A stretch of 47,361 bases of DNA from Blastococcus saxobsidens (GTDB lineage Bacteria > Actinomycetota > Actinomycetes > Mycobacteriales > Geodermatophilaceae): positions 1 through 47,361 of the forward strand of contig NZ_JAAGWG010000033.1 in NCBI RefSeq assembly GCF_010682065.1, read 5' to 3'. This document shows, one piece after another, positions 7,397-15,403 of the stretch. Under the pieces are notes generated by a model that was not told where the DNA came from, made no database searches, and saw nothing but the letters and a program-made list of their open reading frames with translations. Position 1 is the stretch's first letter; the number at the start of each line of letters is the position of its first letter. The position numbers and the translations under genes were made by a program.

Positions 7397-9025
7397 ATGG
7401 CAGTGCGGCTCGCAACGGTGCGGACCGCGACCGAGGATCAGGTCGCGGTCCAGTCGGCGTCCCCCTGGTGGCGGACGGCGGTGGTCTACCAGGTCTACCT
7501 GCGCTCGTTCGCCGACGGCAACGGCGACGGGATCGGCGACCTGGCGGGGCTCCGCTCCCGGTTGCCCTACCTCAGCTGGCTCGGCGTGGACGCCCTCTGG
7601 ATCAACCCGCACTACCCCTCGGGCGGTGCGGACGGCGGCTACGACATCAGCGACTACCGCGCGGTCGACCCCGAGTACGGCGACGTCGCCGACCTGGAGG
7701 CCCTGGTCGAGGAGGCCCGGGCGCTGGGGCTGCGGGTCGTGCTGGACATCGTCCCGAACCACACCTCCGACCAGCACCCCTGGTTCCAGGCCGCGCTGGC
7801 CGACCCCGACTCCCCCGAGGCCTCCCGGTACCACTTCGCCCCCGCCTCGGAGGAGCCGCCGAACAACTGGCAGTCGCTCTTCGGCGGGCCCGCCTGGTCC
7901 AGGACCCCCGACGGCCGCTGGTACCTGCACCTGTTCGCCCCCGAGCAGCCCGACCTGAACTGGCGCGACCCCGCCGTCGCCGAGGACTTCGAGCGGACGC
8001 TGCGCTTCTGGCTCGACCGCGGCGTGAGCGGCTTCCGCGTCGACGTCGCCTACGGCCTGTTCAAGGACGTCGAGCTGCGCGACAACCCGGGCTCCTACTC
8101 CCCCACCCTCTTCGGCCACGGCCCCGAGCAGGCCATGACCTGGAACCAGCCCGAGGTGCACGACGTGTGGCGCCGGTGGCGGTCGGTCTGCGACGAGTAC
8201 CCGGACACCATGCTGGTGGGCGAGGTGTGCCTCGCCGACCCGGAGGAGGTCGCGCTCTACTCCCGGCCCGACGAGCTGCACCAGTCCTTCTGCTTCCGGC
8301 TGCTGAAGTCCGGCTGGTCGGCCGAGGGCTTCGCCGACGGCGTGCGCAGCGCCCTGGACGCCTTCGGCGCCGTCGGCGCCCCGGTGTCCTGGGTCCTCGG
8401 CAACCACGACAAGGACCGCAAGGTCACCCGCTTCGGCGGGGGCGAGCTCGGTGAGGCCCGGGCCCGCGCCGCCGCGCTGCTGATGCTGAGCCTGCCCGGC
8501 TCCCCGTACATCTACGCCGGCGACGAGCTGGGCCTGCCGCAGGCCGACGTGCCGGACGAGGCCAAGCGGGACCCGATCTTCCACCGCAGCGGCGGCGCCC
8601 GCGCCGGTCGCGACGGCTGCCGGGTGCCCATGCCGTGGAACAGCGCCGCCGGGGTGGGCTTCTCCCCCGCCGGCGCGGCCGCGCCGTGGCTGCCGATCCC
8701 CTCGACCTGGCGCCGCTACGCCGTCTCCCGGCAGGCCCGGGACGACCGCTCGATGCTCCGGCTGTACCGCCGGGCGCTGGCCATCCGGGCCGAGCACCCG
8801 GCCCTCGGCTCCGGCGAGGCGTCGATCACCCGCCGCGGGGACCTGCTGACGATCCGCTCGACGGCCGAGGGCCGCTCGGTCCGGTGCGTGATCAACATGG
8901 GCGACCACACGGTCATCGTCCGGACGCCGGGCACCGTGCTGCTCTCCTCGGCGCCCCAGGTCGCCCAGACCTCTAGGACGCTGGCGCTGCCGGCCGACAC
9001 CGCCGTCTGGATCGCGGAGGACTGA
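7397..9025 (+). CDS. GH13 alpha-glucosidase
   Basis: A 542-residue cytoplasmic glycoside hydrolase of the oligo-1,6-glucosidase/alpha-glucosidase type. The (beta/alpha)8 barrel starts at about residue 25 (VYQVYLRSFADGNGDGIGDL). Catalytic residues are nucleophile Asp216 in GFRVDVAYG, acid Glu276 in LVGEV and Asp338 in GNHDKD. The region IVPNHTSDQHPWF around 118-130 is the usual conserved region I. It hydrolyses alpha-linked glucosides such as maltose, isomaltose or sucrose; the exact linkage is not decided. The ATG at 7397 has GGAGG at 7388-7392. There is no signal peptide, so the substrate must be imported. Confidence 0.93.
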   Translation: MAVRLATVRTATEDQVAVQSASPWWRTAVVYQVYLRSFADGNGDGIGDLAGLRSRLPYLSWLGVDALWINPHYPSGGADGGYDISDYRAVDPEYGDVADLEALVEEARALGLRVVLDIVPNHTSDQHPWFQAALADPDSPEASRYHFAPASEEPPNNWQSLFGGPAWSRTPDGRWYLHLFAPEQPDLNWRDPAVAEDFERTLRFWLDRGVSGFRVDVAYGLFKDVELRDNPGSYSPTLFGHGPEQAMTWNQPEVHDVWRRWRSVCDEYPDTMLVGEVCLADPEEVALYSRPDELHQSFCFRLLKSGWSAEGFADGVRSALDAFGAVGAPVSWVLGNHDKDRKVTRFGGGELGEARARAAALLMLSLPGSPYIYAGDELGLPQADVPDEAKRDPIFHRSGGARAGRDGCRVPMPWNSAAGVGFSPAGAAAPWLPIPSTWRRYAVSRQARDDRSMLRLYRRALAIRAEHPALGSGEASITRRGDLLTIRSTAEGRSVRCVINMGDHTVIVRTPGTVLLSSAPQVAQTSRTLALPADTAVWIAED

Positions 9026-9028
9026 CGC

Positions 9029-9664
9029 TCAGGCGCTGACCGCCTCGTGGGTGTTGACGCCGGGGATCCGCCGCACCGATCCCCAGCCGAAGCGGGCCCA
9101 CACGACCAGCAGCGCCGCGCCCGCGAGCGAGCCGAGGCTGTCGCGCACGAGGTCACCGTTGGTGTCGTCGTTGCCCTCGGACAGGTTCGTGCCCAGCCAC
9201 GCGTCCGACCGCCACTCGTAGACCTCCCACAGGGCACCGATGGTGATGCCGAGCGCCGCGGTGACGACGGCGATGCCGACGTAGTGCCGCAGGTGCGTCT
9301 CGTCCCGCGGATCGGGGACGACGTCGAGCCGGGCCAGCGCGATGTAGACGACCGGCGCGGTCAGCATCGGCAGGGTGACGTGCACGAGGTCGTCGAAGCG
9401 CACGAAGCGGTCGTAGAGCCCCCAGACCTCGCCGAACCCCTGCAGGGCCATGGCCGCGGTGACCGACAGGTCGTAGACGCGCGGCAGCTGCACCAGCCGG
9501 GCGACCAGGGTGACCGCGGCCATCACCGTCAGGACCGCGGCCGAACCGGTCTCGCCGGCGAGCGCGTAGTACACCGCCCCTCCCACCAGCAGCAGCCGCA
9601 GGACGTCGATCCCGTCCCTGACCAGCGGCGTCCAGTCCCCGAGCAGGAGTCGTCGCGTGTCCAC
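9029..9664 (-). CDS. Multi-pass membrane protein (DUF2238/YjdF-like)
   Basis: A 211-residue protein with about six membrane helices. The segment DRFVRFDDLVHVTLPMLTAP and later GALWEVYEW with NDDTNGDLVRDSLGSLAG resemble the DUF2238/YjdF family, whose conserved D-D-x-x-H and E-x-x-E-W residues suggest a metal- or lipid-binding membrane site of unknown role. I chose GTG 9664 (VDTRRLLLGDW); a start at 9820 would overlap the divergent MFS gene by 70 bases. It is convergent with the glucosidase (3-base gap). Confidence 0.72.
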   Translation of the reverse strand: MDTRRLLLGDWTPLVRDGIDVLRLLLVGGAVYYALAGETGSAAVLTVMAAVTLVARLVQLPRVYDLSVTAAMALQGFGEVWGLYDRFVRFDDLVHVTLPMLTAPVVYIALARLDVVPDPRDETHLRHYVGIAVVTAALGITIGALWEVYEWRSDAWLGTNLSEGNDDTNGDLVRDSLGSLAGAALLVVWARFGWGSVRRIPGVNTHEAVSA

Positions 9665-9733
9665 GGGCGCACGACTACCCGGCCACCGCGGCCGTACTCC
9701 GGCGCCCACGGCCGGGCCGTCCCCGGCACCTGA

Positions 9734-9739
9734 CAGGAT
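9734..9739 (+). promoter_or_regulatory. Putative -10 (CAGGAT) of a leaderless MFS gene
   Basis: CAGGAT lies seven bases before GTG 9747, the spacing expected when transcription begins at the start codon. No ribosome site is present between them. Confidence 0.45.
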
Positions 9740-9746
9740 CGGGCCC

Positions 9747-10970
9747 GTGCCGTCCGCTCCCCCGGCCGCGGCCCCGCCGCGGGCCGCCCGTGCCGCAGTC
9801 GGCACCTGGTTCTTCGTCAACGCCGTTCTCTACACCAACGTGCTGCCGCGGCTGCCGGAGATCAAGGACGCCCTCGACCTGAGCAACGCCAGCGTGGGCA
9901 CCGCGCTGGCCGCCGGCCCCGTCGGCGCCCTGCTGGCCACCCTGTGGTCGGCGCCGCTCATCCGGCGGCTGGGCTCCGGGCACCTGGCCACGTACGGGCT
10001 CGTGGTGCTGGCCGTCGCGATGACCGGCGTGGCGTTCGCGCCGTCGTGGGGGGTCCTGGCCGCGGTGCTGTTCACGGCCGGCGCCGTGGACGCCCTGGTC
10101 GACGTCGCGCAGAACGCGCACGGGCTGCGGGTGCAGCGGCGCTACGAGCGGTCGATCTTCAACGCCTTCCACGGGATCTGGAGCATCGGCGCCGTCTCCG
10201 GAGCGCTGATCGGCTCGGCCGCGGCCGGGCTGGCCGTACCGCTGCCCTGGCACCTCGGCGTGGTCGGCGGCGTGTTCGCGCTGGCGGCCGTGCTGGCCGG
10301 CCGGGCCATGCTGCCCGGCCCGGACGAGGACGACCGGGAGCCGGAGGCGCCCGGGTCCGCCGTCGGGGCGCCGGGCCGGTCCCGGGCGCGGACGCGTTCG
10401 CTGCTGGTGCTCGGCGCCCTCGGTCTGCTCGCGGCGGCCGGCGTCTTCGTCGAGGACGCCGGGGCGTCGTGGAGCGCCATCTACCTGCGCGGGGACCTCG
10501 GCGCCGGCCCCGCCGTCGCGGGCCTCGGCCTGGTCGCCCTGCAGACGGCCATGACCGTGGGCCGGCTGACCGGAGACCGCGTCGTCGACCGGTTCGGCCA
10601 GCGCGCGGTGGCCCGCGCCGGCGGTGCGCTCATCACCCTGGGCATGGGGGTGGCGCTGGCGTTCCCGTCGGTGCCGACGACGCTGGCCGGGCTGGCGGTC
10701 GCGGGTCTCGGGGCCGCCACCCTGGTGCCGGCCGCCTACGCCGCGGCCGACGCCCTGCCGGGGCTCCCCCCGGGCGCCGGCCTGTCGATCATCAACTGGC
10801 TGCTGCGGGTCGGCCTGCTGGCCTCCCCCCCGCTGGTGGGGGTGATCGCCGACCAGGCCGGGCTGCGCACCGGGCTGCTGACCGTCGTCGCCGCCGGCAT
10901 CGTCGCGGTGGTGGTCGCCGGAGTGCTCCGCGGCCGGAGCGCCCGGTCCGACGCCGCACCGGCTGGCTAG
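9747..10970 (+). CDS. MFS transporter (YbjJ/fucose-permease-like)
   Basis: A 407-residue carrier with twelve predicted helices. It begins WFFVNAVLYTNVLPRLPEIKDAL, the pattern of MFS proteins that resemble sugar permeases, and has the inter-helix motif RRLGSG and RVVDRFGQR. A central loop (about 195-215) is acidic and Arg-rich. The GTG at 9747 is chosen because a leaderless -10 precedes it; an upstream in-frame ATG at 9657 would add 30 proline-rich residues. Substrate unknown. Confidence 0.85.
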   Translation: MPSAPPAAAPPRAARAAVGTWFFVNAVLYTNVLPRLPEIKDALDLSNASVGTALAAGPVGALLATLWSAPLIRRLGSGHLATYGLVVLAVAMTGVAFAPSWGVLAAVLFTAGAVDALVDVAQNAHGLRVQRRYERSIFNAFHGIWSIGAVSGALIGSAAAGLAVPLPWHLGVVGGVFALAAVLAGRAMLPGPDEDDREPEAPGSAVGAPGRSRARTRSLLVLGALGLLAAAGVFVEDAGASWSAIYLRGDLGAGPAVAGLGLVALQTAMTVGRLTGDRVVDRFGQRAVARAGGALITLGMGVALAFPSVPTTLAGLAVAGLGAATLVPAAYAAADALPGLPPGAGLSIINWLLRVGLLASPPLVGVIADQAGLRTGLLTVVAAGIVAVVVAGVLRGRSARSDAAPAG

Positions 10971-10973
10971 GGT
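10968..10973 (+). promoter_or_regulatory. Putative -10 (TAGGGT) of a leaderless DUF1028 gene
   Basis: TAGGGT includes the TAG stop of the MFS gene and is seven bases before GTG 10981. The downstream gene may therefore be transcribed independently although it sits 10 bases behind its neighbour. Confidence 0.5.
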
Positions 10974-10980
10974 CCGGCGG

Positions 10981-11829
10981 GTGACCTTCTCCATCGTCGG
11001 ACGCTCCCCGGACGGCAGCTCGCTCGGCGTCGCGGTCGCCAGCAAGTTCCTCGCCGCGGGTGCCTACGTCCCGGCCGCCGCGGCCGACGCCGGCGCGCTC
11101 GCCACCCAGGCGCACGTGAACCTCGAGCTCCGGACGCGGGGCATCGAGCTGCTGCGGGAGGGCGTGGGCGCCGCGGAGCTGCTCACCCGGTTCTTCGCCG
11201 ACGACCCGCAGCGCGACCAGCGGCAGGCCGGCGTCGTCGACCGTGACGGCGCGGCAGCCACCTTCACCGGGGAGCGGGCCCAGCCGTGGGCCGGCGGGCG
11301 CACGGGCGAGGGACCGGAGGGGTCCTTCGCCGCGCAGGGCAACCTGCTCGCCGGGCCCGAGGTGGTCGACGCGATGGCCGACCGCTGGCTCGCCACGGCC
11401 GCCGAGCCCTCCCTCGCCCGCCGGCTGGTGGCCTGCCTCGCCGCCGGGCAGGACGCCGGCGGCGACCCGCGCGGCAAGCAGGCCGCGGCCGTCCTCGTGG
11501 TGGCCGACGGCGCCGGCTACGGCGGGCTGGGCGACGTCGTCGTCCACCTGCGCAGCGACGACTCCCCCGAGCCGATCGGCGAGCTCGCCCGGATGCTCGA
11601 CCTGCACGACCTCTACTTCGGCAGCACGCCGGCCGACCAGCTGCTGCCCTACGACGACGTCCTGGTCGGGGAGCTCCGCGCGCGCCTGGCGGCCACCGGC
11701 TACGCCACCGGGGACGTGCAGCGCGACCTGTACGACTGGATGGGCCGGGAGAACTTCGAGGAGCGCTGGCACGACGGCCGGCTCGACCCCGTCGTCCTCG
11801 ACCACCTGCGGTCGACCACCGGGCGCTGA
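10981..11829 (+). CDS. DUF1028 family protein
   Basis: A 282-residue protein. It opens TFSIVGRSPDG and GVAVASKFLAAGAYVP, the DUF1028 N-terminus, where a bare Thr or Ser after the start recalls Ntn-hydrolases; residues 80-130 contain GVVDRDG and AAQGNLLAGPEV, also family-typical. The C-terminal part (about 215-282) is a helical extension seen in many members (peptidoglycan-binding-like in some). Enzymatic activity is unproven in the family. There is no signal peptide. Its GTG start is leaderless-type. Confidence 0.85.
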   Translation: MTFSIVGRSPDGSSLGVAVASKFLAAGAYVPAAAADAGALATQAHVNLELRTRGIELLREGVGAAELLTRFFADDPQRDQRQAGVVDRDGAAATFTGERAQPWAGGRTGEGPEGSFAAQGNLLAGPEVVDAMADRWLATAAEPSLARRLVACLAAGQDAGGDPRGKQAAAVLVVADGAGYGGLGDVVVHLRSDDSPEPIGELARMLDLHDLYFGSTPADQLLPYDDVLVGELRARLAATGYATGDVQRDLYDWMGRENFEERWHDGRLDPVVLDHLRSTTGR

Positions 11830-11857
11830 CCCGGGCCTGACCAGGGCGGCCGAGCCG

Positions 11858-12322
11858 TCAGCCGGCCTCGGCGATCCGCTTGACGGCGGCGAGCGTCACC
11901 GGGATGCCCTCGTGCGCGGCACGGGTGCGGTCCTCGATCTGCTCGTCGGCGGCGTCCCCGTAGCGCTCGGCGAAGAACGCCTGCCCCGCGGGGAGGAACT
12001 CCCAGGACTCGGTCACCTCGGTGCCGCCGTCGACCGGCACGAAGCCGAACCCCCAGCGCACCAGCGACCCGCCGACGACGAAGGCGAACTCCCGGCCGCG
12101 GTCGGCGACCACCACCTGCGAACGGGTCTCCCACGTCCGGGCGGGCGTGACGTTGCGGCCGGTGAACCAGTCACCCACCTGACCGGCTGCGCCCTCGTCC
12201 CACCAGCAGGCCACGCAGACCGGGCTCCACTCACCGGTCCGCGTCACGTCGGAGAGCAGGTCGTACAGGGCTTCGGGGGACGCGGCGACGACGATCGATC
12301 CCGCTGTCCGGAGCTCGCGCAT
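11858..12322 (-). CDS. SRPBCC (START-like) family protein
   Basis: A 154-residue helix-grip protein of the polyketide cyclase/dehydrase group: SIVVAASPEALYDLLSDVTR at the start, then GEWSPVC and the strand-rich middle, ending in a long C-terminal helix. Such proteins bind hydrophobic ligands in a cavity. It is 38 bases downstream of the kinase gene on the same strand but has its own leaderless-type -10. Ligand unknown. Confidence 0.85.
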   Translation of the reverse strand: MRELRTAGSIVVAASPEALYDLLSDVTRTGEWSPVCVACWWDEGAAGQVGDWFTGRNVTPARTWETRSQVVVADRGREFAFVVGGSLVRWGFGFVPVDGGTEVTESWEFLPAGQAFFAERYGDAADEQIEDRTRAAHEGIPVTLAAVKRIAEAG

Positions 12323-12328
12323 CCCGGC

Positions 12329-12334
12329 AGTGTC
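12329..12334 (-). promoter_or_regulatory. Putative -10 (GACACT) of SRPBCC gene
   Basis: On the minus strand GACACT is followed by GCCGGG and then the ATG at 12322. The same arrangement (GACAAT-GCCGGG-ATG) occurs before the FMN reductase gene at 40837. Confidence 0.4.
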
Positions 12335-12360
12335 GCAGTCGCTGCCCGCGGGTCCGGCCG

Positions 12361-14199
12361 TCAGGGCCCGGTGGTCGGCTCGGCCTGGACCACCGTGCTG
12401 GACGCGGTCGACGACGCCGCCGGGTCCTCGGTCCCCGTGTCCGGCTCACCGTCCCCGGCGGGCGGCGTGGACGGGGTGGGGTCGGCCGGCTCCGACGGGG
12501 TGGTGGGCGCGGTGTCGGGGTCCGTGCCCTCGCCCGCGCCGTCGCCCGTGCCCTCGCCCGCGCCGTCGCCCGTGCCGTCGCCCGTGCCGTCGCCCGTGCC
12601 GTCGTCGGTCCCGGGATCGGTGCCGGCCGGGTCCGTCGGCGTCCCGGTCTCCTCGGGGTCGGTCGAGCCCTCCGCCTCGTCGCCGGCGGCCGTCCCGCTG
12701 GAGCCGCTCCCCGGATCTCCGGCGGCCGGTGTGCTCGGTCGGGCGGAGGGTGCGCTGTCCACGGGCGCCCGGTCGCCGGACCCGCCGTCGGCCGGACCGG
12801 TGCCCGGGTCCGCGACCTCGGCGGACGGCGTCCCGGCGGGGGCGACCGCGACGTCGAGCCGGACCCGGTCCCCGGCCGACAGCGCGGTGCCCACCGGGTC
12901 GAGTGCCACGACGGTCCCGGGCGCCCGCTCGGCGGTGACGGTGTCGCGGCGCTGCACGGTGAGACCCAGCGCGGTCAGGTCCGCGGCCACCTCGTCGGCC
13001 GGACGCCCCACGTGGTCGTCCGCGGCCAGCACGATCCCGCCCGGCGTCGTCTGGGCCGCCCCGGCGGAGTCCGCGGGCGCACCACCGCCGGAGAAGAGCC
13101 CCAGCACGCTGCCGGTGACCACCGCCCCGAGCAGCACCGCGAGGACCGTGCTCACCACCAGCCACGTGCGCAGCCCGGTCCGCCGGGGCTCGTCGGGAGC
13201 CGGGGCGGTCGAGACCGCCCCGGTCCCGCGCACGGTCGCGCCCCCGGCCGCCGCCGGTACCTGCGTGGCGGCCGGCACAGCCGGCCGGACCCCGTCCGGG
13301 CGGGTGCCCGGTGCGGAGACGGGCAGGACCCGCGTCGTCGGACCGGTGTCGGTGGCCTGGTGGTCCAGCGTCTCGTCGATGGCGGCGAGGAAGGCCTTGC
13401 CGTCGGGGATGCGGTCGTCGGGGTCCTTGGTGAGTGCGGCGTCGATGAGGCTGCGGACCTCCTCCGGCACGTCGGAGGACATCGGCTCGGGCTGCTCCCG
13501 CACCTGCTTGAGCGCGATGGTCACCGGGTTGTCGCCGTCGAACGCCGGGTTGCCGGTCAGGGCCTCGTAGCCGACCAGGCCGAGCGCGTAGACGTCGCTG
13601 GCCGGGCGGGGCTTGTCGCCCGAGGCCTGCTCCGGCGACATGTACTGGGGGGTGCCGATCACCTGACCGGCCTGGGTCAGTGGCACGCTGGCCGCCGACC
13701 ACGCGATGCCGAAGTCGGTCAGCTTCACCCGGCCGTCGGGCCGGACCAGGATGTTCGCCGGCTTGACGTCCCGGTGGACGAGGCCTGCCCGGTGGGCCTC
13801 GGCCAGCGCGGCGGCGGCCTGCCGGAGCACCGACATCGCTGTGTCGGGGTCCAGCGGCCCCTCCTGGTTGAGCAGGGCGGACAGCGGATCGCCGTCGACG
13901 AGCTCCATCACCAGGTAGGCGATGTGCTCCCCGCTGCCCTCCACGGTCGACTCGCCGTAGTCGTGGACCGCCGCGATGTTGGGGTGGCTCAGGGCCGCGG
14001 CGTGGGTGGCCTCGGCGCGGAACCGCGCGGCGAAACCGGGATCGTCGGCGTACTCGCTGCGGAGGACCTTGACGGCGACGGGCCGGTCCAGGCGGAGGTC
14101 ACGGCCCCGCCACACCTGCCCCATGCCACCGGTTGCGATCAGGTCCAGCAGTTCGTAGCGGTCGCCGAGGACCACGCTGCCGTGCTCGGCGATGGTCAC
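12361..14199 (-). CDS. Transmembrane Ser/Thr protein kinase with one PASTA domain
   Basis: A 612-residue Hanks-type kinase. The kinase domain (about 10-275) has the glycine loop ATGGMGQVW, Lys44 in VAVKVL, catalytic loop HRDVKPANI (Asp144) and DFG at 162-164. A membrane helix spans about 345-368, followed outside the cell by a single PASTA domain (388-453), which in PknB-type kinases senses peptidoglycan fragments or lipid II. The last 150 residues are a low-complexity Gly/Asp/Thr/Pro tail with a GDGTGDG repeat (about 530-560). Most PknB homologues have three to four PASTA units, so this is a smaller paralogue. The start is GTG at 14199 after a GGAG site. Confidence 0.94.
   Translation of the reverse strand: MTIAEHGSVVLGDRYELLDLIATGGMGQVWRGRDLRLDRPVAVKVLRSEYADDPGFAARFRAEATHAAALSHPNIAAVHDYGESTVEGSGEHIAYLVMELVDGDPLSALLNQEGPLDPDTAMSVLRQAAAALAEAHRAGLVHRDVKPANILVRPDGRVKLTDFGIAWSAASVPLTQAGQVIGTPQYMSPEQASGDKPRPASDVYALGLVGYEALTGNPAFDGDNPVTIALKQVREQPEPMSSDVPEEVRSLIDAALTKDPDDRIPDGKAFLAAIDETLDHQATDTGPTTRVLPVSAPGTRPDGVRPAVPAATQVPAAAGGATVRGTGAVSTAPAPDEPRRTGLRTWLVVSTVLAVLLGAVVTGSVLGLFSGGGAPADSAGAAQTTPGGIVLAADDHVGRPADEVAADLTALGLTVQRRDTVTAERAPGTVVALDPVGTALSAGDRVRLDVAVAPAGTPSAEVADPGTGPADGGSGDRAPVDSAPSARPSTPAAGDPGSGSSGTAAGDEAEGSTDPEETGTPTDPAGTDPGTDDGTGDGTGDGTGDGAGEGTGDGAGEGTDPDTAPTTPSEPADPTPSTPPAGDGEPDTGTEDPAASSTASSTVVQAEPTTGP
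12514..12612. repeat. 12-bp tandem repeat inside kinase tail
   Basis: On the + strand the unit CCGTCGCCCGTG, with variants CCCTCGCCCGCG, recurs in phase and encodes TGDG/AGEG steps on the minus strand. Length is a multiple of three, so copy-number change would keep the frame. Confidence 0.85.
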
Positions 14200-14293
14200 C
14201 GCTGCTCCGCCCTCTCGATCACGTTCGTGGGCTCGTCCGCCCTCGGGGGGATGCCCGTCAGTGCGAGCCGCTACACCCGCGCCGGAGCAGGCC

Positions 14294-15403
14294 TCACCGC
14301 AGCCGGACGGGACCGGCGTCGATGGGGGTGCGGAAGAGCACGTAGGGCTTGCGCCGCTGGTCCTCTCCCCCGCGGTACTTGTCCTGGCGGTACAGCTGGT
14401 TGGCCGTGACGTACAGGTGACCGTCGGCCGCGACGCTCATGGTGTCCGGCCACAGCAGCCGTGGGTCGTGGACGACGGTCTCCCACGAGCCGTCGGGCAG
14501 CCGCCGGTGGATGGCGTCGTGCTCCCCGTCGGTGACGTAGAGCCGCCCCTGGTCGTCGGTCTCCAGCCCGTCGCTGACGCAGCCCTTGTCCCCCTCGTCC
14601 TGGACGGTGCCGGCCACGGCGGCGTCGTCCCGCGACCTGTCGCACAGAGCATCGACCGACACCGAGTACCAGCGTCGGCCGGCCAGGGGGCAGTAGTACA
14701 GCCGGTCGCCGTCGGCGGCGATCGCGATGCCGTCGGCACCCATCGTCACCGGCGAGGTGTCGCCGTCGGGCGAGCGCTCCAGGAACTCCACGCCCTCGAC
14801 GACCATCCGCAGGTCCGGCGGGGTGGTCGCCTTCGTGCTCGGGTGCTCGTGCAGCCGACGCCAGCTCTCCCCGGACGCGAGGTCGACCACGATGATCCCG
14901 TTCGGCCCCTGGTCGGAGGAGTCCGTGATGAACGCCGTACCGGCCTCTCCCCGGCGCAGGTCGAAGCGCACGTCGTTGAGGTAGGTCGTCGGCAGCGCCA
15001 CGTCGGTCGGGAAGAGGATGGTCCGGACGACCTCGTCGGCGCTCAGGTCGACGCAGACCAGCTTCGGCCCGCCGTGCTCGGTCGGGCGGAACATCGGGCT
15101 GCCGGTGTCGAGGATCCACAGCCTGTCGGCGGGGTCGACGACGACGCTCTGGACCGACACCAGGCGGTCGGGGTCGGCGTCGGAGCGGTTGTCGTTCAGT
15201 CCCTGCGAGGGGTAGGCGACCTCCTGCCCGTCCCGCAGTTCCGCCACGGTGAAGCCGACGTCGTCGCCCCACTTCGGGTAGCAGACGAAGATCCGCCCGC
15301 CGTGCGACACGGTGACGCCGGTGGGCATCGCGCCGGTGAACCGGTGGACGACCTCGAGCTCGCCGACGGTCTCCTCGACCGCGATCTGCGGCGCGGCGGT
15401 CAC
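14294..15403 (-). CDS. Major-royal-jelly/Yellow-type beta-propeller protein
   Basis: A 369-residue predicted six-bladed propeller. Family phrases are LWILDTGSPMF (about 98-108), TYLNDVRFDL (about 142), FITDSSDQGPNGIIVVDL, and the later MGADGIAIAADGDRLYYCPLAG and SDGLETDDQGRLYVTD. It is related to SMP-30 lactonases and L-dopachrome tautomerase-related proteins; the reaction in bacteria is unknown. No signal peptide is seen from the GTG at 15403. The start overlaps the stop of the hemerythrin-esterase gene (GTGA), so the two are translationally coupled and probably act on the same compound. Confidence 0.85.
   Translation of the reverse strand: MTAAPQIAVEETVGELEVVHRFTGAMPTGVTVSHGGRIFVCYPKWGDDVGFTVAELRDGQEVAYPSQGLNDNRSDADPDRLVSVQSVVVDPADRLWILDTGSPMFRPTEHGGPKLVCVDLSADEVVRTILFPTDVALPTTYLNDVRFDLRRGEAGTAFITDSSDQGPNGIIVVDLASGESWRRLHEHPSTKATTPPDLRMVVEGVEFLERSPDGDTSPVTMGADGIAIAADGDRLYYCPLAGRRWYSVSVDALCDRSRDDAAVAGTVQDEGDKGCVSDGLETDDQGRLYVTDGEHDAIHRRLPDGSWETVVHDPRLLWPDTMSVAADGHLYVTANQLYRQDKYRGGEDQRRKPYVLFRTPIDAGPVRLR

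Noticed and set aside
9664..9820. N-terminal extension of the membrane protein to 9820
   Set aside because: It is low-complexity Ala/Gly and overlaps the divergent MFS start; GTG 9664 fits the first conserved residues.
12361..14199. Multi-PASTA housekeeping PknB
   Set aside because: Only one PASTA unit is present and no pbp, rodA or pknA genes surround it.
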